DNA from: Streptomyces sp. NBC_01497
GTDB lineage: Bacteria > Actinomycetota > Actinomycetes > Streptomycetales > Streptomycetaceae
Length of the DNA: 64,000 nt
Assembly (NCBI RefSeq): GCF_036250695.1
Contig: NZ_CP109427.1
Coordinates: 186,001-250,000 of the forward strand
Direction of reading: 5' to 3'
Part shown: positions 58,679 through 64,000 of the stretch, piece after piece
Numbering within the stretch: position 1 is the first letter of the stretch
Layout of the letters: each line of letters starts with the position of its first letter
Notes under the pieces: generated by a model
Database searches by the model: none
What the model saw: the letters and a program-made list of their open reading frames with translations, nothing else
Told to the model about the DNA's origin: nothing
Translations under genes and position numbers: made by a program

Positions 58679-58943
58679 TCAGCTGGTGCTGCAGCTGACC
58701 GTCGGCCATGTGGTGCTGCCGTTCTTCATGATCGTCATGCCCCAGTTGTTGCCACTGCCGTTGGGTGTGGCGACGAGGGTCCGGGCATCCGGATACGAGG
58801 CGTTGATGTTCCAGGTGGAACTGACCTGCTCCGGCGAGGGGACCTTCACGGTCACTTTCCAGGTGCTGGAGCCGGAGACCGCTACGTTGAGGTTGTAGCG
58901 GTCGCTCCACGAGGTACCGGCCGAGAGCGTCGCGGTGCAGCCA
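58679..58943. repeat. CBM2-coding repeat, copy 2
   Basis: The counterpart of 57551-57815; see that entry. Identity covers the stop codon and the module but not the catalytic domains. Confidence 0.9.
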
Positions 58944-59674
58944 CCGCCCCCGCCTCCCGTGGGCGGGGTCGTACCACCACCGGTACTGCCCAGTGTGATG
59001 TTGGAGCTGCCGCTGCTCTGGTAGCCCTCGGTGGCCAGGATCTCGTAGTTCATGGTTCCGAGCGACATGCCGTGGCTGGCCCACGCGTCGAAGTGGTTGG
59101 CGACGGTGATGGTGCCGCCGGTCCGCTTCGTCTGACGGACGCTCCAGTACTGGTTGAACGTCCTGGTGCCCTCGATGGAGGGTTCGTTCACCCGCTGGGT
59201 CTCGTAGATGTCGTACGTGCCGCCGTCACTCGTGACGGTGCCCTTGTAGGTGCCCGTGGGACGGTACGAACCCCAGTTGTCGACGATGTAGTACTCGACG
59301 AGCGGGTTCTGGCTCCATCCGTAGAGGGACAGGTAGGCGTTCCCGGAGGTGTTGAACGTCCCCGAGTAGGTGACGGGGTTGCGGTTTCCGGGCATCCAGC
59401 CCTTGCCGGCGACGAAGTTCGCCACGCCGTTGAACGTGGTGCTGTACTGACCTCCCGACCCCATGGTCATGGAGGCCTGGCCGCTGTTCTGGCTCCAGAA
59501 CGAGTAGAAGTAGCCGTTGTCGGTGCCGGTCGAGTTCGTGTTGATGGTCGTGTCGGCCTGGGCGGCGCCCTGTGCCGCGAAGGCGATCACCGTCGCCGCG
59601 ACCACGGAGATGAGGCCGCGGAGGACGGTCGGGAAACTGCGTCGGTGACGCAGTCCGATGGACGGGGTTCTCAT
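58679..59674 (-). CDS. GH11 endo-1,4-beta-xylanase with CBM2
   Basis: A 331-residue secreted xylanase. Signal peptide to about residue 40 ([11 protein letters not shown]). The GH11 jelly-roll spans residues about 41-230, with the nucleophile Glu127 in [12 protein letters not shown] and acid/base Glu216 in [13 protein letters not shown], and the thumb loop [35 protein letters not shown] linker leads to a CBM2 module at the end. It cleaves internal bonds of xylan. ATG 59672-59674 has GGAGGAAACCTG. Its layout is that of Streptomyces XlnB/STX-type enzymes. Regulation is probably through the -35/-10 promoter at 59850-59879 and the CGAAA-type motifs above it. Confidence 0.95.
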   Translation of the reverse strand: MRTPSIGLRHRRSFPTVLRGLISVVAATVIAFAAQGAAQADTTINTNSTGTDNGYFYSFWSQNSGQASMTMGSGGQYSTTFNGVANFVAGKGWMPGNRNPVTYSGTFNTSGNAYLSLYGWSQNPLVEYYIVDNWGSYRPTGTYKGTVTSDGGTYDIYETQRVNEPSIEGTRTFNQYWSVRQTKRTGGTITVANHFDAWASHGMSLGTMNYEILATEGYQSSGSSNITLGSTGGGTTPPTGGGGGGCTATLSAGTSWSDRYNLNVAVSGSSTWKVTVKVPSPEQVSSTWNINASYPDARTLVATPNGSGNNWGMTIMKNGSTTWPTVSCSTS

Positions 59675-59849
59675 CAGGTTTCCTCCTTGTGCCGGGGTGG
59701 AGATCCACTCAGCGGTACGCGATGCCGTCGCGGTGCTTTCAGTGCCTTCGGTGCCCCGAGGTGAGAGACGTGCCCATGACAAACCAGCGCTTGGGAACCA
59801 CTGCCATGGCGTGGTGCGTACCGGATCGCCGACAGCTGAGCGTGAGCGA

Positions 59850-59879
59850 ATAATGTTGACCGGACCCTGATACTGTCAA
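59850..59879 (-). promoter_or_regulatory. xylanase promoter
   Basis: Read on the reverse strand: TTGACA (59874-59879), an 18-base spacer and CATTAT (59850-59855). Directly upstream lies CGAAAAATCTACCGAAAG, two CGAAA half-sites of the kind seen in Streptomyces xylanase promoters. The leader to the ATG is about 170 bases. Confidence 0.7.
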
Positions 59880-60017
59880 TACTTTCGGTAGATTTTTCGA
59901 GAATATCGAACCTCCCCTATAGTGCCACTCCATTGTTTTACCTGGTTGAACACGGTGTCGTGAGCAAGAGTCTCGATGGATTGGACGATGTCGAGCATCA
60001 CTCCCGAGTCAGTCGTT

Positions 60018-60028
60018 CGAAACTTTCG
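60018..60028. promoter_or_regulatory. CGAAACTTTCG palindrome (xylanase-type element)
   Basis: An exact 11-bp palindrome lies about 140 bases upstream of the -35 box of the xylanase. I recall this sequence as the conserved inverted repeat in actinomycete xylanase promoters; I could not check the literature here. It may be a distant site or belong to a lost promoter. Confidence 0.6.
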
Positions 60029-60043
60029 AGACGTGATCCTTTG

Positions 60044-60673
60044 GCTTGATGCCGTTCGGTGACGCGCCGCCGGCCGGGCCCCGGCCGGCGATCAGCACTT
60101 CGGCCGGGCCGGTCCGCGAAGAGGTGCGGCTCCTGGCCGGGAGTGCGAAGGGCGCACCCGCAGCCCTGCGCAGGAACCGGTGTGTCCCGCACGCCGGTTC
60201 CGGGGCGGATGGGCTTTTCGGCCAGAGGCGCGTCCGCGGGCACGCGGCGGTGCCTGTGCGGCACCCGGAAAGAGGACGGGCGAGGCTGCGAGCGTCGTCC
60301 GGTCCGGCCGGCTGTTCTGGTCGAGGCGACGGGGCGGATCGTGAGCCGGATCGGCCGCGGCGACGGGCGCTGCGCCCGGTGCGCCCGCCACGACGGGCCG
60401 ACGGGCACCGACTGGCACTCGGTCCGGCTCAACGCGGCGAAGACGCTGGGGAGTTGCCCACTGTGCCGGATGGCCCCTCGGTGTGGAGAAGACGGCCGGG
60501 GCGGGTCCCGGGCCCCGCCGCATCCCTGCGCCCTCCCCCGGCCGCGTCGTAGTGAACCATCGCCTCCGTCGCCGTGCGCGTGCGCTGAGCTGTGGGCACC
60601 CGACGCTCCCGGGCCAGGGCGAGGAACACCGAGCTGGGCCTGCCGTGCGCCGGTTCAACGACCTCGCGGAGCC
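60044..60673. other. gap between the xylanase regulatory region and the MFS gene
   Basis: Open stretches exist but none is convincing. One plus-strand frame has CARCARHDGPTGTDWHSVRL and GSCPLCRM, a possible zinc-ribbon-like remnant at about 60370-60475, without a clear start or end. Confidence 0.35.
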
Positions 60674-61960
60674 CTAAAGGGCATGCTCCTGAACGGAATC
60701 CCGGGATTCCGGGTGCTGTGAATCATCAGCCGGGGCGGCGGCACGCAGTGCTGCCTCAACCCGACGGTTGCTGGTCATGGTCGCGGTGATGGCGGTCATG
60801 GTGAGGAGGAGGCCGGCGGCGACGTAGAGCGGGGTGCGTACGTCGTAGGCAGTGGCCAGCCAGCCGCCGAGGAAGGCACCGAACGGGGCAGCGCACATGG
60901 CCAGCATGCGGGAGGTGGAGGCGACCCGGCCCATCACATGGGCGGGGACGATCGCCTGTCGAAGAGAGGGGCCGAGCACCATCGTGGCGCCCATACCCGC
61001 TCCGCAGACGGCGAGCGCGAGGCCGGCGACGTACGGATTCGGTGCGGCGGCAAGGCCCAGGATGGCAAGTCCCTCGACTGCGGCCGTGCAGGTCAGCGCG
61101 GTGCCGGTGCCGAGTCGTCGGCCGAGGTAGGAGGCGATGCCCGCGCCGAGCAGACCGCCGGTGGCCTCCGCCGTCAGGAGCAGACCGAAGCCGAAGGTGT
61201 CGATGCCGAGACGATCGTGCGCGAAGAGGGCGAGCACGGTCTCCACGGCGAGGAAGGCGATGTTCCCCACCGCCGGACGGAGCGCGAGCCCGAGCAGCAA
61301 CTGGTCCCGCAATACGTACGAGGCGCCGGCCCGCGCCTGCCGAAACAGTGACTCGTGGGCCTGCGGCACGGGCCGGGGTGCGGCAGGCAGCGACCGTATG
61401 AGCAGCGCGGAGAGGGCGAACGAGACCGCGTCGGCGAGCAGCGGAGCCGCCCGCCCGAGCGCGAGCAGGGCGCTGCCCGCGGGCGGCCCGGCGAAGCCGG
61501 ACGCGGCGGTCTGGGCGCCGCGCATGCGGGAGTTGGCGCGCTCCAGGAGTGCGGGGTCGCGGCCGAGCAGATCCGGCAGAAAGGCCGTGGCGGCCGTGTC
61601 GAAGAAAAGTCCGCCCAGGCCGAGGAGGAAGGCGACAGCAGCGAGCAGTGGAATGCTCAGCACGTTGAGCGCGGCCGCTGCCGCCGGTATCCCGAGCAGC
61701 ACCGCACGCGCCGCGTCCGTGACCCACATCGTGCGCCGGCGGTCCCAGCGGTCCACCAGCGCACCGCCGATCACCCCGAAGAGCAGCCACGGCACCGTTC
61801 CCGCGGCCGTGACGACGGCGAGCGCCATCGGATCCCGCGTCAACGCCAACGCGAGCAGCGGCAGCGCGGCATGCGACACCCCGTCACCGAGCGAGGACAC
61901 CGTCTGCGCAGTCCACAGCCGTCCGAACCCGGTCGGCAACTTTCTCACGCCTGAGGTCAC
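60674..61960 (-). CDS. MFS transporter (enterobactin/multidrug-exporter-like)
   Basis: A 428-residue major-facilitator protein with about 12 hydrophobic segments. The N-terminus reads FGRLWTAQTVSSLGDGVSHA, and the loop 2-3 signature is GGALVDRWDRRRTMWVTDAAR, as in MFS_3/MFS_1 exporters such as EntS-like proteins. Loop 8-9 has the partial copy ASYLGRRLG. Its GTG start overlaps the stop of the ArsR-type regulator as GTGA, so the two are translated together. The regulator-exporter pairing suggests efflux of a toxic small molecule that releases the repressor. Substrate unknown. Confidence 0.9.
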   Translation of the reverse strand: MTSGVRKLPTGFGRLWTAQTVSSLGDGVSHAALPLLALALTRDPMALAVVTAAGTVPWLLFGVIGGALVDRWDRRRTMWVTDAARAVLLGIPAAAAALNVLSIPLLAAVAFLLGLGGLFFDTAATAFLPDLLGRDPALLERANSRMRGAQTAASGFAGPPAGSALLALGRAAPLLADAVSFALSALLIRSLPAAPRPVPQAHESLFRQARAGASYVLRDQLLLGLALRPAVGNIAFLAVETVLALFAHDRLGIDTFGFGLLLTAEATGGLLGAGIASYLGRRLGTGTALTCTAAVEGLAILGLAAAPNPYVAGLALAVCGAGMGATMVLGPSLRQAIVPAHVMGRVASTSRMLAMCAAPFGAFLGGWLATAYDVRTPLYVAAGLLLTMTAITATMTSNRRVEAALRAAAPADDSQHPESRDSVQEHAL

Positions 61961-62496
61961 TTGGCGTCCCCTTCGGCTTGCTCGCGCGGCGACGGGTGGA
62001 ACAGTGCGAAGACGAGTGACGTGTCCGGCAGCGACGGATCGGACAGCTCCCGGTACTCGTCCGCCAGTGCCTGCAGCCGCGCCCCCAGCTCCGCGAACTG
62101 GTCCTCGGTGAGCCGCAGATGCGCCATCCGTACGTGCCGCTCGCCATCGACCGGCGATGCCTCCAGGTCCGCCACCGCATGCCGCATCAGCACATCCGGC
62201 CCTCCCTCGCCCGGATCCGGCAGCACGATCGCCCGCGCGGCCATCGCGTAGTACCGCTCAGTGACCCCCCGGACCTTCCGCGTTCGTACCACCTGCACCA
62301 GGCCGGCCCGTTCGAGCAGCCGCACGTGGTAGCTGGAACTCCCCTTCGCGAGGCCCATCCGCTCGGCGATCTGCGTAATCGTCGCGGGCTCGAAGCGGAG
62401 CACGGCCATGATCCGGTGACGTGTGAGGTTGGAGACGGCGCGTAGTTGCTCGTCAGTGGTGACGTGGAAGGTCTCAGGGAGTTCATCGGTGGGCAT
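61957..62496 (-). CDS. ArsR-like winged-helix regulator with C-terminal sensor part
   Basis: A 179-residue regulator. Residues about 10-85 form an ArsR-type winged helix: QLRAVSNLTRHRIMAVLRFE, ITQIAERMGLAKGSSSYHVR, LLERAGLVQVVRTRKVRGVT, YYAM. The C-terminal 90 residues (HAVADLEASPVDGERHVRMA, LRLTEDQFAELGARLQALADE) resemble the helical extension of DUF5937/YdfF-like regulators rather than metal sensors, and no Cys metal site is seen. I place the start at ATG 62494-62496; there is no ribosome site, so the message may be leaderless or start at an upstream codon. The palindrome at 62502-62527 sits immediately upstream and predicts autorepression. Confidence 0.87.
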   Translation of the reverse strand: MPTDELPETFHVTTDEQLRAVSNLTRHRIMAVLRFEPATITQIAERMGLAKGSSSYHVRLLERAGLVQVVRTRKVRGVTERYYAMAARAIVLPDPGEGGPDVLMRHAVADLEASPVDGERHVRMAHLRLTEDQFAELGARLQALADEYRELSDPSLPDTSLVFALFHPSPREQAEGDAK

Positions 62497-62501
62497 GTGA
62501 G

Positions 62502-62527
62502 CAATAGTCAACGATTCTTGACCATTG
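62502..62527. promoter_or_regulatory. 10-bp inverted repeat, operator of the ArsR-MFS operon
   Basis: CAATAGTCAA, a 6-base spacer and TTGACCATTG (one mismatch in 10). It sits directly before the regulator's start codon and overlaps a TTGACT that could serve as a -35 box on the reverse strand. Confidence 0.75.
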
Positions 62528-63100
62528 AGCAAGGGGATTTACACGGACTTCCAGAATCTGCAGTCCGGCGCGCGAGATCTTCTGCCGAAGCCCCCCGCCC
62601 GCCGCCCGTCCGGGGGAGCCCTCCAGAAGCCCCGGCGAGCTCAAGTAGTCAGCTCATCGCCGCTGTTCGGGAGGCCGGCGTGGACCTCTGCCTGGGCGCC
62701 ACAGCCGTGGTCCTCGCGCAAACGATGACGCTGTGCCGTCTCCGCCTGCAGCGCCCGTAGCGTGCGGGACAAGGCGCCGCCCAACACCCGCCTGCGGCAA
62801 CGCGTGTACATCGCCTGACGGGAGCCGGGTCCGTCCTGCACCTCCCGCCGGACGGACCCGGCGCGAAACTCCACACCAGCCGTCAGCACCACTCGGTCAT
62901 TCGACCGCAGCCACCCCGGCCGGACCCGAAGCTCAACGGACCGGGGCCCCACCGCATCACCCACGCCGTCGTCCTCCACCAACTGGCATCCACCTGACCC
63001 GACTCATAGCCACTGCCCCACGCCGGTCGCATATCATGGAATAGAATCCTGAAATCGTGAATCGTTCCGCCAAGATACTCGAATATGTGAGGCGACTCGG
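62528..63100. other. gap before the last gene
   Basis: No supported gene. A plus-strand stretch ending near 62997 (GPGPHRITHAVVLHQLAST, stop) looks like the tail of a lost gene. The sequence from 63030 to 63110 is unusually AT-rich for the window and probably holds the promoter of the next gene. Confidence 0.4.
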
Positions 63101-63739
63101 ATGGATCTTACATTTTCTCACAGCACGTCGATTCGGCAGATGGTGGCCGCTGAACGCGGCGACCTCGTCGCCCTCCTGAAAACACTCTCATTCGACGAGT
63201 GGGAGATGCCATCGCTCTGCGAGGGATGGAGAGTTCGAGACGTGGTCGCACACCTGTGCTACGACTCCGTTCCGCCCGCCAAATACCTGGCCGCATTCGC
63301 ACGAAACGGATTCTCTGGACGCCGCCTCAATAATGAGCTGATCGACAGGGCCAGAGACCTCACCCCCACAGAACTCATCGGCACCCTTACCTCAACGATC
63401 GGCCGGGGCACGAGCACCGTACTGGCTCCGACCGTTGCGCTGTCCGACACTTTCGTTCATCAGCAGGACATCCGACGTCCGCTGGGTCGTCCCCGCACCA
63501 TCCCAACTGATCGGCTGCTGACGATCCTCAACCATCCCGATCCGTTCGCGTCGTCCCGGCACCGAACACGCGATCTGCGTTTCGTGGCGACCGACGCGCC
63601 ATGGTCTCGCGGCCACGGACCCGAGGTTCGGGGACCCGGGGAGGCGATTTGCCTCGCCGTTATGGGCCGCCCGGCCGCGCTGGATCAGCTTGAGGGGAAA
63701 GGCCTGCAGGCATTCAGAGAGCAATTCACCGCGAATTGA
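63101..63739 (+). CDS. maleylpyruvate-isomerase-family protein
   Basis: A 212-residue DinB-like/MDMPI-type protein: ERGDLVALLKTLSFDEWEMP, the typical SLCEGWRVRDVVAHLCYD with the metal-ligand His, and a later DTFVHQQDIRRPLG that supplies the second His/Asp. The C-terminal part is a short SCP-like cap (GPGEAICLAVMGRPAALDQL). It starts at ATG 63101. Base composition in the first third is noticeably lower in GC than its neighbours, a hint of transfer. A mycothiol-dependent or thiol-transfer role is inferred from the family only. After it, 63740-64000 holds nothing recognisable. Confidence 0.87.
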   Translation: MDLTFSHSTSIRQMVAAERGDLVALLKTLSFDEWEMPSLCEGWRVRDVVAHLCYDSVPPAKYLAAFARNGFSGRRLNNELIDRARDLTPTELIGTLTSTIGRGTSTVLAPTVALSDTFVHQQDIRRPLGRPRTIPTDRLLTILNHPDPFASSRHRTRDLRFVATDAPWSRGHGPEVRGPGEAICLAVMGRPAALDQLEGKGLQAFREQFTAN

Positions 63740-64000
63740 TCACCTGCCAGGTCAACGCATTCCCCCGCCGTAGTGGCGTCGGGGACACCTCGACTCGGGG
63801 GAACTCAAGCCCGGCCGCTGCGACAGAGGCGAGGGCATCGCCCACTGAGTGGCGTGAGGCGAGCACACTCGTTGAGACGGAACCGGTTCTCGCGCACACA
63901 GCACTGCGGCCTCGACTGTGGCGGCCACCGGTCGCATTGCAGGTGCTCGTTGTGTGTGGAGCGGACCCACCTCCAGGGTGCGGGCGCGGCGACCGCCGGA

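Overview
The window is high-GC actinobacterial DNA, almost certainly Streptomyces or a close relative. The evidence is the extreme GC bias at third codon positions, frequent GTG/TTG starts, GTGA stop/start overlaps, mycothiol-dependent maleylpyruvate-isomerase-type proteins, DUF6207 and Imm7 proteins, and secreted xylan-degrading enzymes carrying a CBM2 domain. All calls come from reading translated sequence and motifs; no database search was run. The mix of accessory catabolism, decayed genes, transposase remnants and secreted hydrolases suggests a chromosomal arm rather than the core.

Region 1 (1-21.4 kb) is a catabolic island. Two FCD-type GntR regulators (635-1564 and 10933-11601) sit among a split amino-acid-type ABC transporter (binding protein at 4869-5738; permease and ATPase at 11904-13465), ornithine aminotransferase, and a plus-strand operon of a beta-decarboxylating dehydrogenase, aldehyde dehydrogenase, cupin-monooxygenase fusion and cyclase-family hydrolase (6748-10921). 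A minus-strand operon holds a second aconitase, an MBL-fold hydrolase and a kinase/class-III-PLP-enzyme fusion (19460-13620), and a gamma-glutamyltransferase-family enzyme lies alongside. Five near-identical 13-bp palindromes of the type YTATARGCTATA(G/T) lie in front of the transporter genes, the aconitase operon, the glutamyltransferase, the left-edge hydrolase and the second regulator. A different motif (TTGGTATTTT(T)GTA) lies only in front of the first regulator and the dehydrogenase operon. I infer one uptake-and-degradation system for an amine- or amide-containing nutrient under two regulators; the substrate is unknown.

Region 2 (21.4-27.4 kb) holds a secreted peptidase-like hydrolase, a truncated YnfA gene, a decayed phage lysis cassette whose GH25 endolysin is still intact, a DUF6207 gene, a methyltransferase and an IS5-type transposase remnant. 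Region 3 (27.4-38.9 kb) has a 1516-residue secreted RHS/YD-repeat protein with a glycine-rich hydrophobic tip, followed at once by a 32-residue membrane peptide. Beyond it are a frameshifted HAD phosphatase, an amidase, an SDR, transposase remnants, a DUF2283 protein, and a frameshifted toxin tip coupled to an intact Imm7 immunity gene.

Region 4 (38.9-57.4 kb) is a string of single genes: a GH92 glycosidase, two hydrolases, a VOC protein, a phytase-like esterase, a protease-inhibitor-like secreted protein, a phosphotransferase, an intact aldo/keto reductase, a universal stress protein and a C45-type Ntn hydrolase. Interspersed with them are many pseudogenes and a 21-copy TCGG microsatellite. 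Region 5 (57.5-60.0 kb) is a xylan-degrading pair, a CE4 deacetylase and a GH11 xylanase, whose CBM2 modules are almost identical in DNA. Region 6 (60.6-64 kb) holds an ArsR-type regulator with a clear palindrome and a coupled MFS exporter, then a mycothiol-dependent-enzyme-like protein.
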